Part shown: in pieces, positions 1 through 8,516 of the stretch | Layout: every line of letters starts with the position of its first letter | Numbering within the stretch: position 1 is the first letter of the stretch | Assembly: GCA_945874095.1 (NCBI GenBank) | Contig: CAMCFM010000014.1 | Location: 1-19,595, forward strand | Length of the DNA: 19,595 bases | Origin: Candidatus Kuenenia stuttgartensis | Lineage (GTDB): Bacteria; Planctomycetota; Planctomycetia; Isosphaerales; Isosphaeraceae | Reading direction: 5' to 3' | Made by a program: the position numbers and the translations under genes | Notes under the pieces: model-generated | The model's input: the letters and a program-made list of their open reading frames with translations, nothing else | Database searches by the model: none | What the model was told of the DNA's origin: nothing

Positions 1-1655
1 CCACCCGTATGCTGAATCGCCCTGAGTAAGCGGATCCCCATCAATACGCCTACCAGGCATCCCATACAGCCTGGAACCGATGTTCCATAAACAGTCGGGG
101 CCGTTTTGCTGCTCCAGAGCATGCTTGAACCGGTAAATAATGCGGTGCAGAGAAGGCCCTGAACAAGCCTGTTCACAGCCGATTCGATGCGGCGGTGTTC
201 CAGACGGATCGAAAATCGACCTGATTCCAATTGATCCAGTAGTGTGCTGACATTATTCGGCAGATCTCGCACCATCTGCGAAAAATCGACCATCAGCCGC
301 CGGGCATACATCAACTGGCCTTTGAAATTCAAGTGCCTGACCAGCGAATTTTGATAATATGGCAATAGCATTTCCGCCAGATTAAATCGGGGATTTAATA
401 ACCGGCTCGTTCCTTCCAGCATCACCAGCACCTTAATCAGCATCGCATAAGGTGGAGAAAGCACAATATGGTGCTTCCTGACAATCGCCGTGACATTATT
501 CAATACCGCCGAAATATTTAAAAGACGGATCGGAACATCGACATAATCGCTGATAAATTCCGCCAGATCCTGCCTCAATGCCAGCCTGTCAAGATCCTCG
601 GGTGTCGATCCAATCCGCCGGATCACGTCCTCCAGAAGCCTGATATCCTGCTCAACCACAGCCTCCAGCATGGTCTCCACATTCGATCGGGTCGTCTCGT
701 CCATCACGCCGACCATGCCTGCATCCAGCAAAATGATCTGCCCCTGAGCATTCACCAGAATATTCCCAGGGTGTGGATCCGCATGATAAAAACCGTCCTG
801 AAATATCATCTTCAAAAAGACATTCGCACCACGTTCTGCCAGCTCTTTATCCGATATCCCCATCGCTTTGATCTGATCGATTTCCCGAACTGGTATGCCT
901 TCAATATAATCCATCGTTAAAATGCGATCCGTGCAGAATTCGGTCACGGGTTGCGGAAATTTTATGTTGGGATCGTCTTTGAAATGGCTTGTAAATCGCT
1001 CCAGATTTAATGCCTCTCGCAAAAAGTTTAACTCCTTGCGCAGCACTCGCCGCATTTCCGTCACCAGGGCCTTGGGCTTGACGAGCTTTAATTCACTGTC
1101 GTAAGCCTCAGCCCATTCAGCCAGTTGAATCAGGATCCGAAAATCGGTCTCGATTTTTTGCGAAATATTCGGATGCTGGATTTTGACCACCACCTCACGC
1201 CCATCAAACAGCTTCGCCCTGTGCACCTGTCCGATCGACGCCGAGGCCAGTGCCACGTCATTAAACTCAGCAAAAAGATCGTCCGCATGTTGCCCAAACT
1301 GCTCGAGAATCGCATGCCTGACCGTCTCTGGTGGATCGGCTGGCACATCGGCCTGAAGTTTTTTCAACTCCTCGGCAATCTCAGGGCCAACCAGGTCGGC
1401 TCTGGTCGATAAAATCTGGCCGATTTTTATCGCCGTCGTCCCCAGATCTGTGATCGCAAGCCGGATCCGTTCTGCCTGAGACAGCTCGTAAAGCCTTGTT
1501 CCATCAGGACTCTGGAATAGAAATGAGATCCGCTCAGGCACACCCATGTCAAAGTGGTGAAGCCCGTCCGCAAGCCCATACTTGACGAGAATGCCCACCA
1601 CGTCGCGAAATCGACCTGCATCACGCGCCAATTGTGGTGGAAGTGGCATTTTCAT
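1..1655 (-). CDS. ABC1/AarF/UbiB-family atypical kinase (3' end beyond the window)
   Basis: The reading frame is open from an ATG at 1655 to the left edge, 551 codons, and is cut just before its stop. Visible motifs are the family KxGQ signature (IKIGQ, residues 76-80), the Ala-rich loop ASASIGQVH (137-145) that replaces the usual glycine loop, a VVVK lysine (K158), the catalytic HADPHPGN (291-298) and the metal-binding DAG (D311). Two hydrophobic stretches near the C-terminus fit the membrane anchor of the family. UbiB/AarF proteins are about 550 residues long and assist quinone or other isoprenoid-lipid metabolism at the inner membrane, with ATPase rather than ordinary kinase activity, so only a few codons should be missing. 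The nearest upstream gene on the strand ends 150 bp away behind a terminator, so this gene probably has its own promoter. The exact lipid substrate cannot be told; ubiB itself is not claimed. Confidence 0.93.
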   Translation of the reverse strand, partial: MKMPLPPQLARDAGRFRDVVGILVKYGLADGLHHFDMGVPERISFLFQSPDGTRLYELSQAERIRLAITDLGTTAIKIGQILSTRADLVGPEIAEELKKLQADVPADPPETVRHAILEQFGQHADDLFAEFNDVALASASIGQVHRAKLFDGREVVVKIQHPNISQKIETDFRILIQLAEWAEAYDSELKLVKPKALVTEMRRVLRKELNFLREALNLERFTSHFKDDPNIKFPQPVTEFCTDRILTMDYIEGIPVREIDQIKAMGISDKELAERGANVFLKMIFQDGFYHADPHPGNILVNAQGQIILLDAGMVGVMDETTRSNVETMLEAVVEQDIRLLEDVIRRIGSTPEDLDRLALRQDLAEFISDYVDVPIRLLNISAVLNNVTAIVRKHHIVLSPPYAMLIKVLVMLEGTSRLLNPRFNLAEMLLPYYQNSLVRHLNFKGQLMYARRLMVDFSQMVRDLPNNVSTLLDQLESGRFSIRLEHRRIESAVNRLVQGLLCTALFTGSSMLWSSKTAPTVYGTSVPGCMGCLVGVLMGIRLLRAIQHTG

Positions 1656-1741
1656 CGTATGTGGCTCTCAGCTCTTCTGGAAAAAATGGGCCCAATCGAT
1701 TCGATTCGCTTGAGTATAACGCATGTCGAATGAAAAATCGC

Positions 1742-1780
1742 TAAAATAAAAAGGGCCGACCCTCAAGGTCAGCCCTATTT
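1742..1780 (-). terminator. Rho-independent terminator of the DUF1559 gene
   Basis: Read on the minus strand, the arms AGGGCTGACC and GGTCGGCCCT (1776-1752, one mismatch, 5-nt loop) are followed at once by TTTTTATTTTAG. It lies 25 bp past the stop of the DUF1559 gene and upstream of the AarF-like gene. The plus-strand side lacks a strong T-run, so it should mainly act leftward. Confidence 0.85.
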
Positions 1781-1804
1781 CGGTGATGATTACCAATTGA
1801 TCGA

Positions 1805-2797
1805 TCAATAAGAATCGGAACTGATCACTTCTCCACCATTGCGTGTCGCCAAAGAGCCGTAAACCGGCTTGCTGATCGAGTTCTTAATGAAACGCACCGA
1901 GCCATCTCCGAACAGGAAATTCACCCCGCCAGGGTGCCGGCTCCAGTAATCTTCCACGTGTGCAGCCGGATAATTCGGGGTGCGTGGCAACCCATCCGCA
2001 TCCTCAAATTCAATCGGGCCCAAAATCATGCAGAACGACTCTTCCGGTTCAGGATTGAACTTGTTCGTCCCGCCCTCAAACGATGCCGTCGTGAACAGCC
2101 AACCGCCCACAGATCGGCCTGTCCATGTGGCATAGCTCAGATTATGACTTCGCTCACCCACCATGAATGTATTGGACGTTCCGTCCATCATCTGACTCAC
2201 ACCAACACGGCTATTCCTGAAGAATACGCCGTTGCCACGCCCAGGAGCTTCGCCAATCTCACCCACTCCGTAAACACCCACATAATTGCTGGTGCCAACG
2301 GTGTAAATCGTTTGCGTGTTTGACTCATCACGCACGGGAACCTTGCTGGGCGTGAAGTCTGAAGGACAGAGGTAAGCCGTGATGCGTGTGAGTTGTGCGG
2401 TTTCATTAGCAGCATAAGTCATCGTCAGACTGAAATTGATGGCATTATGAATGGGCGACTGCTCCAACTGCGGCAATATCTGACTGGCCCAGCCCCAGCC
2501 TGGCCCGATGTCATCTTCAGCGGTCCCTTCGTCGCCTGCATCGCGACGATAATTGCTCACATAACCTGGTGGGAAAACTCCATGCGTTTCATGGTAAGTG
2601 TGCAGAGCCAATCCAATCTGTTTCATGTTGTTCAGGCACTGAGCCCGATGGGCAGCCTCGCGGGCCGATTGCACTGCCGGCAACAGAAGGCTGATTAATA
2701 CCGCGATGATTGCAATCACAACCAGCAGTTCAATCAGAGTGAAACCTCTACGAATACGATCGTTCAGCCCAATTCTGGGCGAGTGTGTACGTTGCAT
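1805..2797 (-). CDS. DUF1559 domain protein with prepilin-type N-terminal cleavage/methylation motif
   Basis: A protein of 330 residues. After a short basic leader comes the type IV pilin/pseudopilin signal GFTLIELLVVIAIIAVLIS (residues 18-36), cleaved after G18 by prepilin peptidase in known relatives, with E23 at the conserved Glu+5 position of the mature protein. The next segment, AREAAHRAQCLNNMKQIGLA, matches the start of DUF1559. The C-terminus has the H-X9-DG signature: H288 of HPGG and D298-G299 of FGDGSVRFI. This family is greatly expanded in planctomycetes; the proteins are presumed pseudopilin-like surface or secretion components, but individual functions are unknown. An AGGA lies 12 nt before the ATG. 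It appears monocistronic, with a clear terminator after it. The family assignment is firm; the role is not. Confidence 0.95.
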   Translation of the reverse strand: MQRTHSPRIGLNDRIRRGFTLIELLVVIAIIAVLISLLLPAVQSAREAAHRAQCLNNMKQIGLALHTYHETHGVFPPGYVSNYRRDAGDEGTAEDDIGPGWGWASQILPQLEQSPIHNAINFSLTMTYAANETAQLTRITAYLCPSDFTPSKVPVRDESNTQTIYTVGTSNYVGVYGVGEIGEAPGRGNGVFFRNSRVGVSQMMDGTSNTFMVGERSHNLSYATWTGRSVGGWLFTTASFEGGTNKFNPEPEESFCMILGPIEFEDADGLPRTPNYPAAHVEDYWSRHPGGVNFLFGDGSVRFIKNSISKPVYGSLATRNGGEVISSDSY

Positions 2798-2942
2798 GAT
2801 TTATATGAATCCTGATCAGAAAATGATGTTATGTCAGCCGGTTACTCCCGAAATGGGATAACCATTGAGAATTTGGGTTCACAGCAAATGCATCGGCATT
2901 CCACTGCTCACACAGACTTTGACAAGATATTTTTTTCAGAGA

Positions 2943-3359
2943 TCAGGATAAAGGCGGAGCCCGAGGGCGTGTTGATGACCAGTCCATTTCGGATTGGACC
3001 AGCAATAATTCGTCTGCAAAAAACTCACTATTTGAGTCAGCCAGAACAGAAACAACCTCTAAGGGCCGTACAGCCGCCTGACTGGCAATCGTACAGGCAT
3101 CGCACTCAGAACCCAGCGTAGGGGCCGACTTCAGGCCAGCCCAGTGTGCGGATTCCGTTTCCTGGTGGGCAAACGTCTCGCCAGCCTCTCCGTGGCCGCA
3201 TTCCAGAACAGTGTGCAGACCACCCGACCCAAAGGCATGAAACAACAGCCAGATCGCTAGAATAGCGACTTTCAGGCTTGTCGATTTTAGGTCACGCCCA
3301 GATCTCATGTTCTTTATTGGTTCTGTAGTTGCGTCATCAGCAGAAGCATGTGTATACAT
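2943..3359 (-). CDS. Small single-span protein with paired Cys/His motifs, hypothetical
   Basis: A reading frame of 138 codons, or 121 if translation starts at the internal ATG at 3308 (MRSGRD...). That start places a basic segment directly before the only hydrophobic stretch, LKVAILAIWLLFHAFG (residues 29-44), and so looks more natural; neither start has a strong ribosome binding site. The exported part carries ECGHG (C54, H56), H65, H72 and CDAC (C86, C89), a spacing compatible with metal binding or disulfides. It ends in STRPRAPPLS, a tail that resembles small His/Cys proteins of the DUF2946 type; this resemblance is from memory and weak. It lies between a kinase gene and the DUF1559 gene, all on the minus strand, with gaps of 145-200 bp, so an operon is uncertain. 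Function unknown. Confidence 0.6.
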   Translation of the reverse strand: MYTHASADDATTEPIKNMRSGRDLKSTSLKVAILAIWLLFHAFGSGGLHTVLECGHGEAGETFAHQETESAHWAGLKSAPTLGSECDACTIASQAAVRPLEVVSVLADSNSEFFADELLLVQSEMDWSSTRPRAPPLS

Positions 3360-3559
3360 TGACTGTAACGGTTCGGGGGTTAGATGTAAAGTCCTCTAGC
3401 TGCAATAAATCTTGGTATCGCTTTCAAACGACTGCGGGATCGTGGCGAAAATCTCAGGCCAGTTGTTTCTGAGTCGGATGAACCCAAATGTCTGTCAGCC
3501 GATCAAATCGACCATCCTCGGACGGTGTCTGATGCTCATGAGTCCTACGACTATCTGAG

Positions 3560-4795
3560 TCACGACTTTTCCCATTTGATGTTGGAAATCAGTGCGGCAT
3601 ATCGCAGGCTGTCAGAAAACTCCATTGCATTATGCTGACGATCCAGAGGAGTTTTGCTCAACGCTTTCAAGCAGACTCGTTCGAGTGGCAATGGAATCAG
3701 TGGGTCGATTGACGTCGGTTTTGGTGGATCATTTTCAATGATTTGGGAAAGCAATTTTGAAGTGGATTCATTTTCAAATGGAAGACGACCTGTGAGCATT
3801 TCAAATAAAATCACTCCAAGTGAATAAATGTCCGTCGTTGTCGCAATCGCATCTGTCTGACCAGTGGCCTGTTCAGGCGACATATAACTCGGTGTTCCGA
3901 CAACCATTCCAGCCTCGCGATCAATATCATTAAACGTGGCTGCAATCCCGAAATCGGTGATCACCACACGCCCACCTTTTTCGAGAAGAATATTCCCAGG
4001 CTTGATGTCGCGATGGATAAACCCTTCCTTGTGTGCGATTTCAAGGATCTCAGCCACTTCAATACAAAGCCTTACAGCTTCTGCAAATGTCGGTTTTATA
4101 TTGCGAAGGCGGTGTGATAAATCTTCCCCATCAATCAATTCACACACAATAAATGCAAGTGGATCCTGAATCCCTACATCATAAATCGTCATAATCCCGT
4201 TCGCTTTCAGCCGGGCCACCTTACGCGCTTCTTCAAGAAGCCGGTATTGCTCGATGTATCGCTGATGTGCTGAAAGCTTTGCCATGCGCTCCGGACGGGT
4301 CATTTTTAATGCAACCCGGCGCTGCAGTTCCGGATCATATGCCCGCCAGACCTGACCATGGCCACCCTGAGCAATAAACGATTCCAGATAATATCGACCG
4401 ACAATCAACCGTGGACTTTCGGCGGGTTGTCTCTCAGACTTCTCTGGAATCAACCCAAGCCCTTCAGCTGCCACTAGATCGAGGTCGCTGAAGGTGTTTG
4501 TAACAGTCTGATTCTGCGAGTGGTCATGATTTGCTTCAATTGTCGCAAGCGACTCGGTTGCGGCTGTCATATCGGTCATGATTCGAGTCATGGCATGGAG
4601 CGAATCAATCTGGTCGCGCACCCTTTCAATAATATCCATGTCGTTTTTGCAAATTTCTTCCGCCGTCAAAGTCACTCCACGATCCATTTCGGCTTCCCAG
4701 TAATCCATCAGATGCCGAACTCTGGCAGTGGCTTCCAAAGTGGGCTGAACAGCGGGTTTGGAGCCTTTCGGTTGATCCTGGGCTGATTCTGACAT
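3560..4795 (-). CDS. Pkn-type Ser/Thr protein kinase, soluble
   Basis: The frame extends up to a TTG at 4846 (428 codons), but the ATG at 4795 (411 residues) has GGAG 11 nt upstream and is preferred. Using the 428-residue numbering, an N-terminal region (about 35-145) rich in charged helices precedes a full kinase domain at about 148-415: nucleotide loop IAQGGHGQVW (first Gly of the loop is Ala), VALK lysine K181, HRDIKPGN (catalytic D280), DFG (298-300), SPE activation motif (323-325) and a DIYSLGVILFEMLTG F-helix region. All catalytic residues are present, so it should phosphorylate Ser/Thr. Unlike many bacterial Pkn/PknB kinases it stops right after the kinase domain: no transmembrane segment and no sensor repeats, so it is likely cytoplasmic and perhaps partner-controlled through the N-terminal region. 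It is divergent from the SDR gene. The substrate is unknown. Confidence 0.93.
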   Translation of the reverse strand: MSESAQDQPKGSKPAVQPTLEATARVRHLMDYWEAEMDRGVTLTAEEICKNDMDIIERVRDQIDSLHAMTRIMTDMTAATESLATIEANHDHSQNQTVTNTFSDLDLVAAEGLGLIPEKSERQPAESPRLIVGRYYLESFIAQGGHGQVWRAYDPELQRRVALKMTRPERMAKLSAHQRYIEQYRLLEEARKVARLKANGIMTIYDVGIQDPLAFIVCELIDGEDLSHRLRNIKPTFAEAVRLCIEVAEILEIAHKEGFIHRDIKPGNILLEKGGRVVITDFGIAATFNDIDREAGMVVGTPSYMSPEQATGQTDAIATTTDIYSLGVILFEMLTGRLPFENESTSKLLSQIIENDPPKPTSIDPLIPLPLERVCLKALSKTPLDRQHNAMEFSDSLRYAALISNIKWEKS

Positions 4796-4921
4796 GATTC
4801 TGGTCGCTCCGGATCCATCAAAGTGGACTGTGAAGTCTCGTTCCAATCCAAACTTGCGTGGCTGTTACCCATGTAAGCCCGCTGACAGTCATTATGCCTG
4901 AAGTCGATGAATTCGGAAACA

Positions 4922-4939
4922 GAGGATCCGGGGATCCTC
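4922..4939. promoter_or_regulatory. Perfect inverted repeat in the kinase/SDR divergent intergenic region
   Basis: GAGGATCC-GG-GGATCCTC, two perfect 8-base arms with a 2-base centre, about 130 bp before the kinase start and 154 bp before the SDR start. No T-run follows on either strand, which argues against an intrinsic terminator; an operator or short cruciform is possible. The rest of this 297-bp gap (4796-5092) shows no gene that I can support. Confidence 0.35.
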
Positions 4940-5092
4940 ACAAAAATCAGAGCTTCCCTTGGTAAATGAAAGCGGCCAAGGCTTGTATTTGATCCGCCTG
5001 ATACTGCAAAATCGAGAAGTTCCCACCGGTCTCATGACGAACAGGGCCAAAGCTGTCAGACAAAGGCTCAAACATCATAGAAATAAAGACTT

Positions 5093-5944
5093 ATGTCATC
5101 AAAACGAGCGGTATTCATCACAGGTGGTTCGCATGGACTTGGGCTCTTTACCGCACGTGCGTTAGTGGCCCAAGGCACTGCTGTGGCACTGTTTGCGCGT
5201 GATAAGGACCGATTGGATCAAGCCCGGATTGATCTCCTGGAAGATGAGCCCCTGGCCGATATCGAAGTCTTTTCTGGCGATGTTTGTGATTATGAGTCAT
5301 TAGATCAGTCTGTACAGAGATTTGCAGAATCCCAGGGTGGTCTCGAGGCCGTCGTTCATGCCGCTGGCCAGATGCGTGCGATTGGGCCTCTGAGTCAGGT
5401 CGATCCCACCGTCTGGAGGGCCGATATCGAAACTTCTCTGATCGGCGGCGGACATCTGATCAAGGCGGCTTTGCCGTGGCTTGAAAAAAGTCCTAAAGGT
5501 GGTTCAGTCGTGGTGTTTGTAGGTTCTGGGCACAATCAGGGCCTTGGTTTTGGGAGCGGCTATTCAGCGGCTCAGGCCGGGCTTGTGAGGCTGATGGAAA
5601 ATCTGGCCCTCGAGCGTGTCTGGCCAAAATCGGCAGGGAAGGGGCCTGAAGGATTTGTGGGCTATTACGCCCTGTTTCCAGCCGTGACTCCGACAGGCGT
5701 GATGGACTACGTTCTACGAGAGTCCGAGGGTCGCAAGTGGCTCCCCCGATTCACCGAAATGTTTGGCGAGGGAAAAGAAGTCGAGCCGCACGTACCAGCC
5801 GCCATGGCTGCCTGGCTTTGCCTTAAAAAGCCCGTGGAATTGAGTGGGCGGGTGGTGTCGGGAATGCTCGACCCGGACTTGACAGAAATGCGTCTGGGTA
5901 TTTTAGGCGAGGGAGAGAAAGGCCAGCTTCGGCTGAAATTCTGA
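5093..5944 (+). CDS. Short-chain dehydrogenase/reductase (SDR) family protein with altered active site
   Basis: A 283-residue classical-SDR-sized Rossmann protein. TGGSHGLG (residues 10-17) is the dinucleotide-binding TGxxxGxG motif; GDVCD at 62-66 holds the adenine-pocket Asp; HAAG (89-92) stands for NNAG; S145 is in the position of the catalytic Ser and Y157 in that of the catalytic Tyr. The usual YxxxK is YSAAQ here, so the lysine that lowers the Tyr pKa and binds the ribose is Gln161. The segment after the active site and the C-terminal part (about 170-283) do not reveal a substrate. The start ATG has only a weak purine stretch upstream. The acylase gene follows 113 bp later on the same strand; co-transcription is possible but not shown. 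NAD(P) binding seems likely; ordinary oxidoreductase activity is doubtful. Confidence 0.88.
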   Translation: MSSKRAVFITGGSHGLGLFTARALVAQGTAVALFARDKDRLDQARIDLLEDEPLADIEVFSGDVCDYESLDQSVQRFAESQGGLEAVVHAAGQMRAIGPLSQVDPTVWRADIETSLIGGGHLIKAALPWLEKSPKGGSVVVFVGSGHNQGLGFGSGYSAAQAGLVRLMENLALERVWPKSAGKGPEGFVGYYALFPAVTPTGVMDYVLRESEGRKWLPRFTEMFGEGKEVEPHVPAAMAAWLCLKKPVELSGRVVSGMLDPDLTEMRLGILGEGEKGQLRLKF

Positions 5945-6057
5945 TAATTCTGTCCACTTTTCTGACTCGTGTGCGATTGCCTGATTGTAATTCAGGTGAA
6001 AATACCCGATACTGGTGTACCAACATTACCATGAACTCTGAATCGTAGGAATTGACC

Positions 6058-8496
6058 ATGATTTTCATCAAAATTGCGATTATTTTATTGATCGCATTGA
6101 TTCTTGCAATTGCAACATGGGTGGTGATGCGGATCCGTAAAATCATGGAAAGCTCCTTACCAAAGCTATCAGGCCAACTAACAGTGCCGGGCCTGAGTGC
6201 AAATTCCACGGTGAGAATTGAAACAGACTCGCAGGGTGCCCCGCGAATCATTGGCGATTCATCAGAATCTGTGCTTTACGGGCTAGGTTATGTGCATGCC
6301 CGCGACCGGTTCTTTCAAATGGATCTGGCTCGCAGATATGCTTCCGGCGAGTTGGCCGAGTTGCTGGGCGGTGGTGCAAGTATTATTGAGTCCGACAAAA
6401 ATATCAGAAGGCATCGATTTCGCAGTCTATGTGAGAAAGTCGTTGAGAGTTTTCATGAAAATGATCGACTTTTAATTGAGAAATATACTGAGGGAGTGAA
6501 TCAGGGGCTGGCGGATCTGAAAAGCAAGCCCTGGGAATATTTTGTTCTGAAATGCAATCCAAGAGTCTGGAAGCCAGAGGATTCAATGCTGGTGAGTCAG
6601 TCAATTGCATTATTTCTTGAAGGTGGAGATCTCTCCTGGCACCAGGCCAATGGCTTGATTCATGACCTTTTACCGCAAGAACTGGCCGAATTTCTAACAT
6701 CAAGGGGTAGTCAATGGGACGCTCCGATTGTGGGCGATGCATTTCCCGAACCTCCTGTTCCATCCTCAGATTCCGTCAATTTAAGAAATCTGGAGATCTC
6801 GCCAGATTTGGAAGCTCCCGAGTCGTGGACAAGGCTTGAAACCAAGGTTCTGGGCTCCAATGGCTGGCTCGTTTCTGGCAATCGGCAGAAGGGGTTGAAA
6901 AATGGCCCTGCTCTGGTTGCAAATGATATGCATCTGGGGCTTGCCCTACCCACAAGCTGGTACAAAGTTTCATTAATCACCAACGATAAAACGACCGGTG
7001 AAACGCATGAGGTGCATGGAGTCACATTGCCAGGCGGGCCCCCGGTGGTGGCGGGCTCAAATTGTCATATTGCGTGGGGATTAACCAGCGCACAAGGCGA
7101 TTGGGGCGACTTGCTGACTCTCGAAACGGATCCCAAAAACTCTCGCAGATATCGCACCCCGTCAGGCTATGAAGAAATGCAATCGTATGTGGAAACCATC
7201 CACGTGCGAGGTGGTTCGGATGTGAAAATCACGATGGATTGGACCATCTGGGGCCCTGTGGTGGATCAGGATTTAGAGGGCCGTCCACGCGTCTGGCGAT
7301 GGGTGGCACAGGAGTTTGACGGTGTCAATCTGAAGATAGCACATATGGCTCATTGCAAGTCTGTTCAGGAGGCGATGGAACTTGCGCCTGAATGTGGCGT
7401 GCCGCATGTGAATTTTATGGTGGGCGATGCGGATGGTCATATTGGCTGGACCATTATGGGGCGAATTCCTCGCAGGGTCGGTGGGGGAATTGTCGATGAA
7501 CGCCGGCCGATGGAGGCTTCTGATTTAAACTCGGGCTGGGATGGTTATTTAAGTGCTGCTGAAAGTCCGCGGGTGGTCGATCCGCCGGATGGTTTGATCT
7601 GGTCGGCCAACCATCGGATGGTGGATGGTGAGATGCTTCAAAAGATCGGCAGAGGCAGGTTTGATCGCGGTGTGCGAGCCTCTCGGATTCGCGATTTATT
7701 AAAGGCGACGGAAAATCACGATGAAGATGCGATGCTGGCGATTCAAATGAACGATACAGCATTATTAATGCAGGATTGGAGAGATTTGATTGCATCGGAA
7801 TTGACCGACCAAGTGGCCTTGCAGATCAGCCCAAGGGCCACATTTCGAAATCATATTTTAAAATGGTCAGGGCGGGCTGATAGCGAGTCGATTGGATATG
7901 CACTTTTAAACGAGTGCCGGCTACGGATTGTCCGCGAAGTGCTGGGCCCATTGACAGCCCCGATCCGCCGCGCTGAAGCGCAGGCGAGTTATACGAAGCC
8001 GAAATTTGCATTAAGACACATCGGCCTGGAAACACCGGTCTGGGCGATACTCAGGGAGCGACCGTTGCATTTGCTATCGCCGAATTATCAAACCTGGCAG
8101 GAATTGATTCTCAAGGCTGTGGATGATACCGCCGAACATGCCCGCCAAACAGGCTGGCCGACCTGGGGGCAGGTGAATACGTTGCGATTATCACACCCAT
8201 TTGCTTTGAAGATGAAAGTGCTGAGGCCGTGGCTCTCAGCCGCTCCGATTTATTCGTCAGGCGCAATTACAGACATGCCGAAAATTCAGTCGCCTGAATT
8301 TGGGGCAAGTCAGCGGATGGCGGTTTTTCCAGGGCGTGAATCCAATGGAATCATGCAACTGCCAGGCGGTCAGAGCGGGCACCCAATGTCGCCCCACTAT
8401 CTGGATTTGCTTCATGATTGGGTCCACCACGGACGGACACCCTTGATCGCAGGCAAGGCGGAGCATGTCCTGATTCTCAAGGGTAAATCCGTTTGA
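6058..8496 (+). CDS. Penicillin acylase (S45) family N-terminal nucleophile hydrolase, membrane-anchored
   Basis: The ATG at 6058 has AGGA 8 nt upstream, better than the in-frame TTG at 6052; the product is 812 residues. Residues 2-24 form a hydrophobic N-terminal segment that may be an uncleaved anchor or signal. The alpha-chain signature GYVHARDRFFQMDLARRYAS is followed by GELAELLG. The beta-chain starts at the nucleophile Ser in LGSNGWLVSG (S267), where the precursor should be cut autocatalytically, followed by ANDMHL, HGVTLPGGPPVVAGSN and IAWGLTSAQGDWGD. The size fits the family, whose members cleave amides such as penicillins, acyl-homoserine lactones or other N-acyl compounds in the periplasm; the substrate cannot be read from sequence. 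It ends 20 bp from the convergent propeller gene with no room for a separate terminator. Family call firm. Confidence 0.94.
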   Translation: MIFIKIAIILLIALILAIATWVVMRIRKIMESSLPKLSGQLTVPGLSANSTVRIETDSQGAPRIIGDSSESVLYGLGYVHARDRFFQMDLARRYASGELAELLGGGASIIESDKNIRRHRFRSLCEKVVESFHENDRLLIEKYTEGVNQGLADLKSKPWEYFVLKCNPRVWKPEDSMLVSQSIALFLEGGDLSWHQANGLIHDLLPQELAEFLTSRGSQWDAPIVGDAFPEPPVPSSDSVNLRNLEISPDLEAPESWTRLETKVLGSNGWLVSGNRQKGLKNGPALVANDMHLGLALPTSWYKVSLITNDKTTGETHEVHGVTLPGGPPVVAGSNCHIAWGLTSAQGDWGDLLTLETDPKNSRRYRTPSGYEEMQSYVETIHVRGGSDVKITMDWTIWGPVVDQDLEGRPRVWRWVAQEFDGVNLKIAHMAHCKSVQEAMELAPECGVPHVNFMVGDADGHIGWTIMGRIPRRVGGGIVDERRPMEASDLNSGWDGYLSAAESPRVVDPPDGLIWSANHRMVDGEMLQKIGRGRFDRGVRASRIRDLLKATENHDEDAMLAIQMNDTALLMQDWRDLIASELTDQVALQISPRATFRNHILKWSGRADSESIGYALLNECRLRIVREVLGPLTAPIRRAEAQASYTKPKFALRHIGLETPVWAILRERPLHLLSPNYQTWQELILKAVDDTAEHARQTGWPTWGQVNTLRLSHPFALKMKVLRPWLSAAPIYSSGAITDMPKIQSPEFGASQRMAVFPGRESNGIMQLPGGQSGHPMSPHYLDLLHDWVHHGRTPLIAGKAEHVLILKGKSV

Positions 8497-8516
8497 AGTG
8501 ATTGTCCAAAACATGA

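Noticed and set aside
2831..3121. 96-codon plus-strand frame
   Set aside because: It overlaps the better-supported minus-strand small membrane protein and has no recognisable feature.
5986..6000. Short inverted repeat CCTGA/TCAGG between the SDR and acylase genes as a terminator
   Set aside because: The stem is only 5 bp and no T-run follows.
5823..6251. 142-codon minus-strand frame spanning the SDR end and the acylase start
   Set aside because: It is antisense to two genes with firm family assignments.
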